From Teredinibacter turnerae T7901 (lineage in GTDB: Bacteria; Pseudomonadota; Gammaproteobacteria; Pseudomonadales; Cellvibrionaceae), in NCBI RefSeq assembly GCF_000023025.1, contig NC_012997.1:4943501-5007500 (forward strand): a stretch of 64,000 nt of DNA. The letters are read 5' to 3'. Made by a program: the position numbers and the translations under genes. How positions within the stretch are numbered: the stretch's first letter is position 1; every line of letters starts with the position of its first letter. Below are positions 7,252 through 16,972 of this stretch, one piece after another. Below the pieces are notes generated by a model, which saw only the letters and a program-made list of their open reading frames with translations, searched no databases and was not told the origin of the DNA.

Positions 7252-8844
7252 TTATAGTAGCGCCAGCACCCCCACTATTCCGAGTGTGTACAGCACCAGA
7301 ATGCCATATCTTCCGCGCCAGTTTAGCCAGTCTAATTGAACAGTGAATGGCTCTCCACGCTGCTGTCGACACCCGGCAAAAATACTTATTAAGTACCCCC
7401 CCAGCATACAAACTATCAATCCAATCACGTTCCACCACAGCCAGGATACATTGGGCAAATACAGCCAACACAGCACGTTGGTAACAAACCCTAAGCACAA
7501 ACCACACACGGCTCCCAGGCCATTGCATCGACGCGTAAATACACCCAGCACGAAAACGCCAAGTACAGGGCCGTTTATCAGTGAACCAATTTTATTGATT
7601 GCGACTAACACGGAATCGGCGATATCGCCTACGTAAAATGAAAATACGACGGCCAGGCTCCCCCAACAAAGCGTCACCACGCGAGATATCCATAGCTCTG
7701 TTTCATCGCTCCACGCGTTCGATGAAAGTCGTCGCACGAAATCTTCCATCGTGGACGCGCTCAATGAGTTAATTACTGAATCCAGCGACGACATAGCTGC
7801 TGCAAATAAAGCAACAAGCGCCAAGCCTACCAAACCCATTGGAAGTACCTGCAACATATAAAGCGGCACGGCTACATTGTAATTTGGCGTACCGCCCTCC
7901 GCTGGCAGCTGTTGTATAAACTCAGGATGGCTAGCCGCGTAACTTCCCAATCCGACGCCAATCAGGCAATACAATAGCACCAGCGGAAAACGTAACAATC
8001 CATTTAAGAAGAGCGATTTTTTAGATTCGTGAATATTCGCCGCACACAACTCTCGCTGCACCTGGCTTTGGTCACACCCGTAGTAACTGACGTACAAAAA
8101 GAAGCCACCAATGAGCATTGGCCAGAACGCAAAGGTTTCACCGTCGCCGAGGCCGTGATGACTGAAATCCAGCGTTTGCAAGCGTTCTTGAGGTATCCCA
8201 TTAAAAATACCCGTCAGGCCGCCTAATTCACCAACCAATATAACAAACAACATTAATAGCACGACGACCAAAATACCCATTTGTAGAACATCGCTATACA
8301 CCACTCCTTTTACACCACCAAATACATCATAAACGAGTGTTATAGCACCAAGAATAAGCACAGAAATCAAAAACGTTGTTCCAGTAATCAGCTCGACCAC
8401 CAATGCAATACTGTAGATCGTCACGGAAGTGGCAAACGCGCGTAAAAACTGAAACAGCCCACTCAGTACCAAACGGGTTTTTAGATCGAAACGCCTTTCT
8501 AAATATTCGTACACGGAAACAAGATTCATCGCCCGAAATACCGGCAATAAAAATATCATGATTGCAAGCATAGCCAGGGGCACAGCTAGTTCGTATTGCA
8601 GCCATATCAAACCGCCGCCAGCGGAAAACGCCACGAACGCGGGAGCCCCCAATATACTGTTGGTCGAACATTGGGTTGCCATTGTGGATATGGCGATAGG
8701 CCAGGCACCGATGCTTCGCCCGCCGACATAATAGTCGGCACGTGAATGTTGTTTTCGCGAGAGATAGAGGCTAAAACTTATTAAACCGAAGAGATAGAAA
8801 CCAATAACCAACCAGTCCAGCGGTGAAATTGTTGCAATGGCCAT
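7252..8844 (-). CDS. Sodium:solute symporter (SSS family)
   Basis: 530 residues, about 13-14 hydrophobic segments, inner membrane. The N-terminus (LVIGFYLFGLISFSLYLSRKQ, then ADYYVGGRSIGAWPIAIST) and the Na+-site region with QCSTNSILGAPAF are typical of the SSS/SGLT-like family, which couples Na+ entry to uptake of sugars, amino acids or similar solutes. A conserved AAMSSLDSVINSLSA segment is present near residue 350. The substrate cannot be read from sequence; neighbours include the GH8 xylanase-like gene, so a sugar is possible. It is transcribed alone, convergent with the roadblock operon. Confidence 0.85.
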   Translation of the reverse strand: MAIATISPLDWLVIGFYLFGLISFSLYLSRKQHSRADYYVGGRSIGAWPIAISTMATQCSTNSILGAPAFVAFSAGGGLIWLQYELAVPLAMLAIMIFLLPVFRAMNLVSVYEYLERRFDLKTRLVLSGLFQFLRAFATSVTIYSIALVVELITGTTFLISVLILGAITLVYDVFGGVKGVVYSDVLQMGILVVVLLMLFVILVGELGGLTGIFNGIPQERLQTLDFSHHGLGDGETFAFWPMLIGGFFLYVSYYGCDQSQVQRELCAANIHESKKSLFLNGLLRFPLVLLYCLIGVGLGSYAASHPEFIQQLPAEGGTPNYNVAVPLYMLQVLPMGLVGLALVALFAAAMSSLDSVINSLSASTMEDFVRRLSSNAWSDETELWISRVVTLCWGSLAVVFSFYVGDIADSVLVAINKIGSLINGPVLGVFVLGVFTRRCNGLGAVCGLCLGFVTNVLCWLYLPNVSWLWWNVIGLIVCMLGGYLISIFAGCRQQRGEPFTVQLDWLNWRGRYGILVLYTLGIVGVLALL

Positions 8845-8997
8845 AGTGTGTTTTTTCCCTACTTTTCGTCTTTAAACCTTTGTAACACCTGGCAAGATGT
8901 AACACGCGCCCAGAGCTGGCTTACACTCATTTGCAATTAAATTAGTTTAACTATTAACCTGGCGATTAAATGGATGATCCCATCTATTTAATCGCGC

Positions 8998-9047
8998 GCC
9001 CTTGAAGTACTGACGTAGATGTGTGAATTTTCTAATACTTCAAGGGC
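8998..9047. repeat. 12-bp perfect inverted repeat between two minus-strand genes
   Basis: Arms 8998-9009 and 9036-9047 are exact reverse complements (GCCCTTGAAGTA), separated by 26 bases. A second, one-mismatch inverted repeat of about 11 bp around ATTAAAT lies just to the left (about 8965-8993). There is no T-run, so it may be an operator or RNA hairpin rather than an intrinsic terminator for the lipoprotein gene at 9071. Confidence 0.5.
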
Positions 9048-9070
9048 TTACATTGCCAAGTTAAAAAATA

Positions 9071-9733
9071 CTATTGCGTCTTCTGGGCGGTGCCGTGTTC
9101 TAATTCCGCCAAGGTCCGGTCTTTACATTTACTTATCAGCGTCTGGATCTGCTCTACGACCGAAGGATCGTTAAAATTCGGTAAACGCGGATCGGGGTAT
9201 AAAAAATTCGCGTCGTACTTAAACGGGATAGCCTCATCAATCGAAATCCGGTTTTCACCATCCTCAATGTCGATAAGGCACGCAATCACGTTTGTTTTAT
9301 AGCGATAGAGGCTCTCATCATCGTCCAGTAAAAAGGCGTTTCTTACACTAGCCGCTGCCATTCCCACCAGCCCTCCCGATACTGCAGCGTAGCCTAAGTC
9401 TGCGTTTAGCAGAGCGGAATACGACTCTCGAGATAACGCGATAATCACTTGCGCTTTCGTTATTTTCACTTTGGGATTTTTCGCAGGAATAACATCGTCC
9501 AGCACGTAAGCCAAAGGGCGACTCAGTCTCCGATTTGGAATAACTGCTGCGGCAGGATGCTCAACAATCTCAACTTTACGTATTCTCTCGGTCTGGTTGA
9601 TTTTGTGTTTAAACTCACGGTAGGGGTTACCGGAGAACTCCGTGTTTGCTAATTTTTGTTGTTTTTCACCTACATCAATTGGCGAGGCACACCCCCATAG
9701 AAAAACAATCCATATCAACAGTAAAACGCGCAT
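9071..9733 (-). CDS. Lipoprotein of unknown function
   Basis: 220 residues. The N-terminus is a lipoprotein signal (MRVLLLIWIVFLWGCAS) with the lipidated Cys near residue 15, so probably anchored in the outer membrane. The body is mixed alpha/beta with a Gly/Ala-rich hydrophobic patch (YAAVSGGLVGMAAASVRNAFL) that may touch the membrane, and a mention-worthy Cys pair (VIACLIDIE, LISKCKDR). No family recognised. It stands alone between the symporter and GH8 genes. Confidence 0.65.
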   Translation of the reverse strand: MRVLLLIWIVFLWGCASPIDVGEKQQKLANTEFSGNPYREFKHKINQTERIRKVEIVEHPAAAVIPNRRLSRPLAYVLDDVIPAKNPKVKITKAQVIIALSRESYSALLNADLGYAAVSGGLVGMAAASVRNAFLLDDDESLYRYKTNVIACLIDIEDGENRISIDEAIPFKYDANFLYPDPRLPNFNDPSVVEQIQTLISKCKDRTLAELEHGTAQKTQ

Positions 9734-9973
9734 TTTCTCTCCCTGACATTTGGCTTACTTTTTAGTTAACGGTTTTCAGGCTTCCGATACTGAACTATCA
9801 TCCAGTGTTAATAGCCCTGCTTCAACTTACCAGATCGACAGTACCATTCCCAGTGCGGACGCTTAATTACGCACGGCGGGCTTCGATTTTCCGGCATCCT
9901 CAGCGCTCACACCTCTGCTACACTTAGCTCACATAAAATTCCAACCCAATTACAACAAGAGGATGTCGCTCTC

Positions 9974-11284
9974 ATGTTTCCACGTCTTTCACCAAGCCGC
10001 TTCAGGCAAGTTACCTTAACCTTGCTCACGCTCGGCCTTGTGTCACTGACCGGTTGTGCAGGTAACAGCAAGCCGGATGCAGACACCAGTACTGCTGGTG
10101 CCGTTGCTACCGGCGAGTACCGCAATCTGTTTGCCGAAATCGGAAAAAGCGAAATAGACATCCAGCGCAAAATTGACGAGGCGTTTCAGCACTTGTTTTA
10201 TGGCGACGCGAAAGATGCAGCTGTCTACTATCAAGCGGGTGGAAACGAGAATGGTCCACTCGCATATGTTTACGATGTGAACAGCAATGACGTGCGCTCA
10301 GAAGGCATGAGCTACGGCATGATGATTACTGTTCAAATGGACAAAAAAGCCGAGTTCGATGCAATCTGGAACTGGGCGAAAACCTATATGTATCAAGACT
10401 CCCCCACGCATCCAGCGTTTGGTTACTTTGCCTGGTCCATGCGCCGCGATGGTGTCGCCAATGACGATATGCCAGCGCCAGATGGCGAGGAATATTTCGT
10501 GACCGCTCTCTATTTCGCCGCCGCCCGCTGGGGTAATGGCGAAGGTATTTTCAACTACCAACAGGAAGCGGACACCATTTTGAGCCGCATGCGCCACCGC
10601 CAGGTGATCACCGGCCCAACCAATCGCGGAGTAATGACTGCGACCAATCTGTTCCACCCGGAAGAGGCGCAAGTGCGCTTCACGCCCGACATCAATAATG
10701 CTGATCATACAGACGCGTCTTACCATCTGCCCTCGTTCTATGAAATTTGGGCACGTGTCGCGCCGCAAGAAGATCGCGCGTTTTGGGCCAAAGCGGCCGA
10801 TGTGAGCCGCGACTATTTTGCCAAAGCCGCCCACCCTGTCACTGCGTTAACACCGGACTACGGTAATTTTGATGGCACCCCGTGGGCGGCATCCTGGCGG
10901 CCGGAGTCGGTAGATTTTCGATACGATGCCTGGCGTTCCGTCATGAACTGGTCCATGGACTATGCCTGGTGGGGCAAAGATTCAGGCGCACCCGCGCGCA
11001 GTGATAAATTACTCGCGTTCTTCGAAACCCAGGAAGGCAAAATGAACCACCTCTATAGCCTGGATGGCAAACCGCTGGGTGGTGGACCGACCCTCGGCCT
11101 AATTTCCATGAATGCAACGGCAGCTATGGCAGCTACTGATCCCCGCTGGCACAATTTTGTGGAAAAGCTCTGGCAACAACAACCCCCCACAGGGCAATAC
11201 CGGTACTACGACGGTGTTCTATACCTGATGGCGCTGCTACATTGCGCTGGGGAGTACAAAGCGTGGATCCCCGACGGGGAATAA
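9974..11284 (+). CDS. Glycoside hydrolase family 8 lipoprotein (xylanase-like)
   Basis: 436 residues with a lipoprotein signal (lipobox SLTGC, Cys28), so a surface- or periplasm-anchored enzyme. The (alpha/alpha)6-barrel signature RSEGMSYGMM places the catalytic acid at Glu110, and VDFRYDAWR gives Asp318, a base candidate. GH8 enzymes cleave beta-1,4-linked xylan, cellulose or chitosan with inversion. The 208-residue spacing of the two acids equals the E73/D281 pair that I recall for the Teredinibacter turnerae xylanase TtGH8, active on marine mixed-linkage xylan; this needs checking. Start chosen at 9974 with AAGAGGA about 10 bases upstream. Its 3' end abuts the convergent EPS-locus lipoprotein with one base between. 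Confidence 0.9.
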   Translation: MFPRLSPSRFRQVTLTLLTLGLVSLTGCAGNSKPDADTSTAGAVATGEYRNLFAEIGKSEIDIQRKIDEAFQHLFYGDAKDAAVYYQAGGNENGPLAYVYDVNSNDVRSEGMSYGMMITVQMDKKAEFDAIWNWAKTYMYQDSPTHPAFGYFAWSMRRDGVANDDMPAPDGEEYFVTALYFAAARWGNGEGIFNYQQEADTILSRMRHRQVITGPTNRGVMTATNLFHPEEAQVRFTPDINNADHTDASYHLPSFYEIWARVAPQEDRAFWAKAADVSRDYFAKAAHPVTALTPDYGNFDGTPWAASWRPESVDFRYDAWRSVMNWSMDYAWWGKDSGAPARSDKLLAFFETQEGKMNHLYSLDGKPLGGGPTLGLISMNATAAMAATDPRWHNFVEKLWQQQPPTGQYRYYDGVLYLMALLHCAGEYKAWIPDGE

Positions 11285-11285
11285 G

Positions 11286-11666
11286 CTAACGCATGTAGCG
11301 GTCGTCACGTACCGGCCGCTGCTTCCTCTCATCCGCCGGGCGCTCACGGGGTTCCCGTTCACGCGGCGGCCTCTCTGCATTTTGCGTTTTTTTCTCGCGC
11401 TCTCTCACCCGTTCAACACGTTCTTTCGCAACCGCCTGGCTAGTGTTCGGATCGAATGGCGCCAAATAGTATTGGCGTTGCTCGTCGGTAAGCGACTTCA
11501 TCAGCTCGGCGCGCTTCGCCAATTGCTGCTGAATAAAATCTGAAGCTGGTGGCGCAACTTTTTCTCCTGGTACAGAGGCACCCGCACCATTCGATGCACT
11601 GTTACAACCACCAGCCAGCGCTAGAAGCACAACACAAATGCCGTTTAGTACGAAGTGTTTCCTCAT
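11286..11666 (-). CDS. Small Arg/Glu/Pro-rich lipoprotein
   Basis: 126 residues from the ATG at 11666, which overlaps the stop of the upstream gene (ATGA); a longer frame starting at 11690 lies inside that gene. Lipoprotein signal MRKHFVLNGICVVLLALAGGC. The middle has a helical segment (FIQQQLAKRAELMKSLTDEQRQYYL), and the C-terminal third is a charged low-complexity tail of RER, PRER and DER units. No family recognised. Coupling to the glycosidase-like gene suggests it anchors, protects or helps that enzyme at the cell envelope. Confidence 0.65.
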   Translation of the reverse strand: MRKHFVLNGICVVLLALAGGCNSASNGAGASVPGEKVAPPASDFIQQQLAKRAELMKSLTDEQRQYYLAPFDPNTSQAVAKERVERVREREKKTQNAERPPREREPRERPADERKQRPVRDDRYMR

Positions 11667-12952
11667 TTTTTTGCCTCCAGCAGAAGCCATAATGCGCTGC
11701 CTGGCGCCAGCTCAAACCCGGTGTTCGGCAAACCACGTTGCTCGCCTTGTGGGCTGTAGCGATAGGCCGCCACTACCGTGTTCAGGCTGTTTGATAGTGA
11801 AGAGCTAACCGCCACACGTGCTCCGCGCCTTTGATCTGCAGGCATGGCAAACCATAACTGGCGACCGCTGGGCTGCAACGCAAAACCGTAGACTTCAAGA
11901 TTGTCACCACTCAGCGGCGCCGGTTGTGATAGCACCTGCCAATGGGATTTTCCAATGGTGTCGTACAGTGCCTGCATGGCTTCGGCTGCAGTGGTGCCTC
12001 TGTGTCCTTTATCCGCCCCCCACAAAAAAGCTCGCCCCTGCTCGGGGGGCATACCTTTGCTCAACCACCAGTCCATGGTACGCGCAACAACCATCAAACC
12101 GGCAGCCGCGCCTTCGTTGCGGGTTGCCCGCTGTAAGCCTACTTCTTCAGTCGACCAGATCGCCGCGACTTTACCGGTGGCAAGCCACTTTTTGTGGAGT
12201 TGATCCAGGGTGTTGCGCCACTGAGGTGTATTCGCACTGACGATGTAGTGCAGCGCGATAACATCCACCAGTTCATACACGCGCTTGCCCTTCAGGCTCG
12301 TAGCCATTAGCCCTCGTACCTGATAATTCAGCAGTGCATCCAGGAACGCCTGGGCACGCGGATTAGCCGCCGCGGCCAGCGATCCGAGAACAACCTTTAC
12401 GCGTTCAGAATGCGTACTGCTGCGTATAGCCGCCACCCCAGGGGCCAGATAATATTCCACGTAATAAGGAACAGTCGCAGCATCGTGCGCGCGGCCGGGC
12501 CGAGGTCTGCCGCCTGCGGGAGCGCCATCCCACGCGGCAATGGTCTCGCTAAAGCGCCGTGAATTAATCTCGTTGCCAAATTGCCAATATGCCGGCGCCG
12601 CGCTGGTGGGGATTTTTGCAATATTCGCTTGCAGCTGTGTTTTCCAGTCATCTCCGAGCGTGAGCAACATGTGAGTTAGATAATGATCGACCGCTGCCTC
12701 GCTGCGACCAGAACCCAGCCCGCCCGGGCTGTAGACAAGTTGTTTGTGTGATCCCAGCTTGGCCAATAACGCCAGCTGTTCGGCGCCATATTCGGCGCTG
12801 AAAAACCCCGCGCCTTGGGGATCGCGAATGGAGTCACCCCACGCTTCGGCGCGATAGTGCGAACCAAAGTAGGCGGTCCAATCCTGCGCATTCACCGTCA
12901 AACTCCAGCAGGTGATGGTGCTCAGCCATAAATAACCAATGAGTCGCGCCAT
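11663..12952 (-). CDS. Secreted clan-A glycosidase-like protein at one end of the EPS locus
   Basis: 429 residues, signal peptide (cleavage after VNA near residue 22). YWQFGNEINS places Asn127-Glu128 where clan GH-A (beta/alpha)8 enzymes have their acid/base, and IWSTEEVG (Glu269/Glu270) fits the nucleophile at the end of strand 7; a DVIALHY strand lies between. The C-terminal ~90 residues look like an all-beta domain. I cannot assign a GH number. A paralog with the same landmarks is encoded at 29013-30773, at the other end of the locus. Likely role: cutting or trimming the polysaccharide made here, or a related plant or algal glycan. It is 115 bases after the glycosyltransferase gene and coupled to the downstream lipoprotein. 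Confidence 0.75.
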   Translation of the reverse strand: MARLIGYLWLSTITCWSLTVNAQDWTAYFGSHYRAEAWGDSIRDPQGAGFFSAEYGAEQLALLAKLGSHKQLVYSPGGLGSGRSEAAVDHYLTHMLLTLGDDWKTQLQANIAKIPTSAAPAYWQFGNEINSRRFSETIAAWDGAPAGGRPRPGRAHDAATVPYYVEYYLAPGVAAIRSSTHSERVKVVLGSLAAAANPRAQAFLDALLNYQVRGLMATSLKGKRVYELVDVIALHYIVSANTPQWRNTLDQLHKKWLATGKVAAIWSTEEVGLQRATRNEGAAAGLMVVARTMDWWLSKGMPPEQGRAFLWGADKGHRGTTAAEAMQALYDTIGKSHWQVLSQPAPLSGDNLEVYGFALQPSGRQLWFAMPADQRRGARVAVSSSLSNSLNTVVAAYRYSPQGEQRGLPNTGFELAPGSALWLLLEAKK

Positions 12953-13066
12953 AGAAGAATTTCGTCCCTTGTGGTGTTACGCCTGTGGTTTTGCAGATGG
13001 CCAGAGCAACGAGGGTCAATCAACACTTGTTCGTGTCAACATTTCCGTCAGTGAAAACGAGTTCAA

Positions 13067-14242
13067 TTAGCCCTGCTCTATTTCGACGAAAGCATCGTCT
13101 ACCACTTGCAAAAAATTTTCCGTGAAATGTACCTGGCTGAACTTTTGCGCCCAAGCCACCAGCGTCTGCGTTGCCAGCGGCGGCGCAGACTCGAATTCAG
13201 TCACCGCATCGCACAGGGCATCCACAGTCTGGGCGTAAAACAATTTACCGGTTTTGCCGTCGATAACCGTATCCAGCGCTCCACCTTCGGCATACGCGAT
13301 CACCGGTGTACCAGAGGCCATGGCTTCCAGCGGCACAATGCCAAAATCTTCGATGCCAGGAAAAATCAGCGCACGCGCCTGTTGGTAGTGCCGCTGAATT
13401 TCACTGAAGGGCTGCCAGCCCAGAATATCGATGTTCGCAGCCGCGCTCGCCTTCAATTGCTCATATTGCGCACCATCGCCAATCACCACCAGCCGTTTGC
13501 CGAGCCGGTTAAAGGCGTCCACAGCCAGATCTGCTTTTTTGTAGGGCACCAACTGGCCTAAGAGCAGGTAATAGTCCTGCTTTTCGCCACCGGGTTTGAA
13601 GTCGTCGATCGCAACCGGAGGAAACACCACTGCACTGCGGCGGCGATAACATTTGCGAATCCGCCGTGCGATATAGCTGGAATTGGCGACAAACGTATCT
13701 ACGCGTGCCGCACTGGCGTAATCCCAGAGTCTCAGGTAGTGCATTAACGGGCGCATCATCAAGCGGGTAAAACGCCCGGTACTGGCAAGATATTCCGGGT
13801 ACATATCCCACAGGTAGCGCATAGGAGAGTGGCAGTAGCAAATGTGCAGCGCATCCGGCCGGGTGATAACCCCTTTGGCAGGGCCGGACTCACTGGAAAT
13901 AACCAGGTCATACGCGCGTAAGTCCAACTGTTCCAGTGCCAGTGGCATCAATGGCAAATAGCGCTGGTACCAACGCCGCGCGCGCGGTAACCGGTTGATA
14001 AAGGTGGTGTGTATTGTGTGGCGCTTAAGCTTGTCGGATATACGTTCTCTATCCACCACGTGGGTATATATGTCGGCGTCCGGATAGATATCGCACAAGG
14101 CTTCGAGCACCTTTTCGCCGCCGCGCATGCCCACCAGCCAGTAGTGCACTATAGCAACTCGCAAAGGGCTGGCGTGGAGCCGTTCCCCGTTGTCGCCGTT
14201 GCTCTCCACTGCGCCCGGTTCAGCCAATGGGTTTTGGGTCAT
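13067..14242 (-). CDS. Glycosyltransferase, GT4 type
   Basis: 391 residues, two Rossmann halves (GT-B). The first has VAIVHYWLVGMRGGEKVLEAL, the second LLGQLVPYKKADLAVDAFNRL and the GT4 signature with E-x7-E: FPGIEDFGIVPLEAMASGTPVIA. It should transfer a sugar from a nucleotide donor to the lipid-linked repeat unit in the cytoplasm. The CHSPMRYLWDMYPEYL segment is common in GT4 enzymes of EPS loci. It overlaps the 3' end of the Wzy-like gene by about 23 bases, so it is in the same operon. Confidence 0.85.
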   Translation of the reverse strand: MTQNPLAEPGAVESNGDNGERLHASPLRVAIVHYWLVGMRGGEKVLEALCDIYPDADIYTHVVDRERISDKLKRHTIHTTFINRLPRARRWYQRYLPLMPLALEQLDLRAYDLVISSESGPAKGVITRPDALHICYCHSPMRYLWDMYPEYLASTGRFTRLMMRPLMHYLRLWDYASAARVDTFVANSSYIARRIRKCYRRRSAVVFPPVAIDDFKPGGEKQDYYLLLGQLVPYKKADLAVDAFNRLGKRLVVIGDGAQYEQLKASAAANIDILGWQPFSEIQRHYQQARALIFPGIEDFGIVPLEAMASGTPVIAYAEGGALDTVIDGKTGKLFYAQTVDALCDAVTEFESAPPLATQTLVAWAQKFSQVHFTENFLQVVDDAFVEIEQG

Positions 14243-15593
14243 GCGTATGCTCCTGGGGATTGTCAGCGGAGGGTGGGCCGATGGCGACAGCCGTGCGATA
14301 ATAGGCCGCGCCTACACCTAATATGGTCACCACGGGCACCATTACCGAAGGCGCGGCCAACGCATGACCGGTGAGTGCACAGGCGAGGAGATACACCACC
14401 AGCGCCTGGCAAGCGACAAAATAGGCGCGTACAGACTGCAGCGGCTTGAACAGGGTTTCCGCCTTGCGGGCGCGGAAAAACAGCGCAATCCACAGCGCGA
14501 GATAAAGGCCCATTCCCAGTAACCCGGATTCAGCCAATATGTGGAAATAGGAATTGTGAGCGCTCGCGGTGTTAAACACGCGCCGACCGTCGAAGGCAAT
14601 GCCGAGCAACGGTGTGTCTATAAGCGTAAGCTGTCGATCATTGAAACGCCCCCATCCCATACCAACAATCGGGCTATCCACAAACCGTTTGCCCGCATAC
14701 ACCCACAACATCATCCGCACCAGGGTGGTCACATCGCCGGTTTCAAGCTTGTCGTTGCTCTCCTCCGGATTCCAGTCGCCGACAGCCCAGTCACTTTTGA
14801 TACCCGCCTCTACCTGGCCGGTCATCCCGGCAAGCGACTCCTGGCTAAACATACCCAGCGTACGGTTGTAGGCTTTGTTGCTCATCATTTCTACCGCCGG
14901 AACCAGGGCGAGCGCTATCAACAAAATTGGCAACAGAATGAGCGGGTTTTTGCGCTTGGCGAATAAAAACCACCCGAGCGCAGCCATTACTCCAACGAGC
15001 CCTTCACGGGAACCGGATGAAAACACAGGCCCCAATAACAAGAGCGCAAACAATAGTTGGCCACGCTTTATACGCTCAGCATTAAACACAATCGCAAATA
15101 CAGCAATGCAGCCAAAAAAAGTACCAGAACCTGTGTGGGAGGTAAAAAATGCGTGGAATTCATCGGCGTGACCGGCACCGGCCAGCGACCGATTTCCGGT
15201 GATCAGCCAAAACAGATAGACCGCAATCGACACCACCACAACCCATTGCAGCTGCCGAATAAATTGCTGCAGCTCCCAGGTGGTTACCGGCGCAACAGCG
15301 AGAGCCAGCAAAGGTAAACAAGACAGCAGAATACGCCCGTCGCCATTATAGAACCCGGGTGAAGCAAAACTGCTAAGTCCCATCGAACCCACCACCAGGC
15401 CACTGCCCAGCCAGAGAATCATGTTCAGCACTAGCACCAGCCCGATAGCGTCTAACCGATAGCCGCGTATCAGACTCCAGTAGAACACCATCGCCGAGAA
15501 CAACAGTCCGAGCATAATCGGGGCTGTCGCCTTCAGAAAAAAAGTGCCCCAGAGCAATGCAGCACACATCAATGAGACGGCGCTTACCCTCAT
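14220..15593 (-). CDS. O-antigen ligase/Wzy-type polymerase-like membrane protein
   Basis: About 457 residues from the ATG at 15593, which overlaps the stop of the flippase gene; the longer frame to 15662 lies inside that gene. About 11-12 hydrophobic segments. A large periplasmic loop (~residues 250-320) is followed by GMGWGRFNDRQL and the AHNSYFHILAESGLLGMG motif typical of the O-antigen ligase/Wzy_C family. Function: joins polysaccharide repeat units at the periplasmic face. In a locus with Wzx- and Wzz-like genes it is most likely the polymerase. Confidence 0.85.
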   Translation of the reverse strand: MRVSAVSLMCAALLWGTFFLKATAPIMLGLLFSAMVFYWSLIRGYRLDAIGLVLVLNMILWLGSGLVVGSMGLSSFASPGFYNGDGRILLSCLPLLALAVAPVTTWELQQFIRQLQWVVVVSIAVYLFWLITGNRSLAGAGHADEFHAFFTSHTGSGTFFGCIAVFAIVFNAERIKRGQLLFALLLLGPVFSSGSREGLVGVMAALGWFLFAKRKNPLILLPILLIALALVPAVEMMSNKAYNRTLGMFSQESLAGMTGQVEAGIKSDWAVGDWNPEESNDKLETGDVTTLVRMMLWVYAGKRFVDSPIVGMGWGRFNDRQLTLIDTPLLGIAFDGRRVFNTASAHNSYFHILAESGLLGMGLYLALWIALFFRARKAETLFKPLQSVRAYFVACQALVVYLLACALTGHALAAPSVMVPVVTILGVGAAYYRTAVAIGPPSADNPQEHTHDPKPIG

Positions 15594-16972
15594 GCAGGGC
15601 GCCGTCGCTGTAGGAGCTGGCGCAGCGCACCTATGTGTAATAGTGCTGGCGGCCAGATCCAAGTGTCCAACTTTAACCGTAGGCGACAGACAATGAGGGC
15701 GAGTAACGCCTGCATAGCGACAGCGATAGCAAACCAGAAAGCCACCGCAGTAATACCATAAGCATCGACAGTAAACAGCGTGCCAACAAGAGCCAACAGG
15801 GTGCAGGAAAGCGTAATTATCATGACGTTGCGCTGCTGGTTAGTCATCAACAACACCTGCACGCTTACCCCTGCGAGGAGTGCAACTCCTTGACCGATAG
15901 CCAATATCTGCAGCACTCGCAGGCCGCCGGCGTAAAACGCATCCCCGTAGAGCACGGCCATAAGATAATCGCCCCACAGCACCAGCCCCGCGATAACCAC
16001 CAGCGTTGGCAACGCGAGCACCGTAGGTACCAATTGAATAACCTTTTGTAGCTGGCGCATGTCACCCCGTTGGTTCAATTGCGCGATCACCGGCCCTGTG
16101 AGCGCCACCGCGATCAACTGTGCAGTGCCCAGTAAACCAATAATACGCGCCGCGCCGCCATAGAGTGCAACCTCACTATCGCTGGCGAACATGCCTAGCA
16201 GCCAGATATCTGCGCGAGTCAGTACAATGTTGCCAAGGCTCGCAAAAAATATGGGTAGAGCCAAGCGCAACAGGCCCAGGTCGGGCAGGGCAAACGGCGC
16301 CCGGAACAGCTGTACCCGCCGCTGGAGAAGCGCCAGCGACGCCACCAGACTGACCACCATCGCACCCGCGGACACCTTGAGCACCATGGAAAGTGAACAC
16401 TCACCCCAAAACCACACCAGGAACAGTAGGGTGGCGGCGATAACTATCCCGGAAAACGCGCCAGCAAATACCGACGCGGCGCGCATATCATGCAGTCCAC
16501 GAAACGCCTCACCAACACTGCGCTGCAATGCCATGGCTATAAGCCAGATGGCCGTCAACCACAGCAGCGGCAACATTTCAGGCGAGTGGAAAACGTGTTC
16601 CGCCAGCCACTTGCCAAGCCCGGCCATAAATATCGCGCCAAACGTCAGTGCCGCGGCCAACGCGAGCCAAAGACACCCTTGCATAACCTGCCGCACCTGA
16701 GCCCGGTCACCGGCTTCCAGCGCTTCGGCGCTACGCTTTACCACCAGCTGTGGAATGCCCAACTGGGCCACAGTGCTGGTGATAATTACCAGGTTCGCGA
16801 TAATAAAGTACACACCCATGGCATCGGGAGCCAACAATCGCGCCAGTAAACCCAATGTCACCACCTGGGTCAGAGCCACCACGAGTCGACTACCCAACAC
16901 CCACAAACCACCGCCCAACATTCCCCGTTGGCGCCCTGGGCGGCCCTGCGGATTCCTCACGACACGACTCAT
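15590..16972 (-). CDS. Wzx-like polysaccharide flippase
   Basis: 460 residues with about 12-14 hydrophobic segments, MATE/PST-type fold. The N-terminus has GGGLWVLGSRLVVALTQVVTLGLLARLLAPDAMGVYF, the usual pattern for lipopolysaccharide/EPS transporters. It should flip the undecaprenyl-linked repeat unit across the inner membrane. It overlaps the Wzz-like gene upstream and the Wzy-like gene downstream by ATGA, so flippase, polymerase and length regulator are translated together. Confidence 0.85.
   Translation of the reverse strand: MSRVVRNPQGRPGRQRGMLGGGLWVLGSRLVVALTQVVTLGLLARLLAPDAMGVYFIIANLVIITSTVAQLGIPQLVVKRSAEALEAGDRAQVRQVMQGCLWLALAAALTFGAIFMAGLGKWLAEHVFHSPEMLPLLWLTAIWLIAMALQRSVGEAFRGLHDMRAASVFAGAFSGIVIAATLLFLVWFWGECSLSMVLKVSAGAMVVSLVASLALLQRRVQLFRAPFALPDLGLLRLALPIFFASLGNIVLTRADIWLLGMFASDSEVALYGGAARIIGLLGTAQLIAVALTGPVIAQLNQRGDMRQLQKVIQLVPTVLALPTLVVIAGLVLWGDYLMAVLYGDAFYAGGLRVLQILAIGQGVALLAGVSVQVLLMTNQQRNVMIITLSCTLLALVGTLFTVDAYGITAVAFWFAIAVAMQALLALIVCRLRLKLDTWIWPPALLHIGALRQLLQRRRPA

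Noticed and set aside
10298..10834. A 178-codon minus-strand frame inside the GH8 gene
   Set aside because: Opposite strand of a clearly recognised GH8 coding sequence, without a start signal or known motif.
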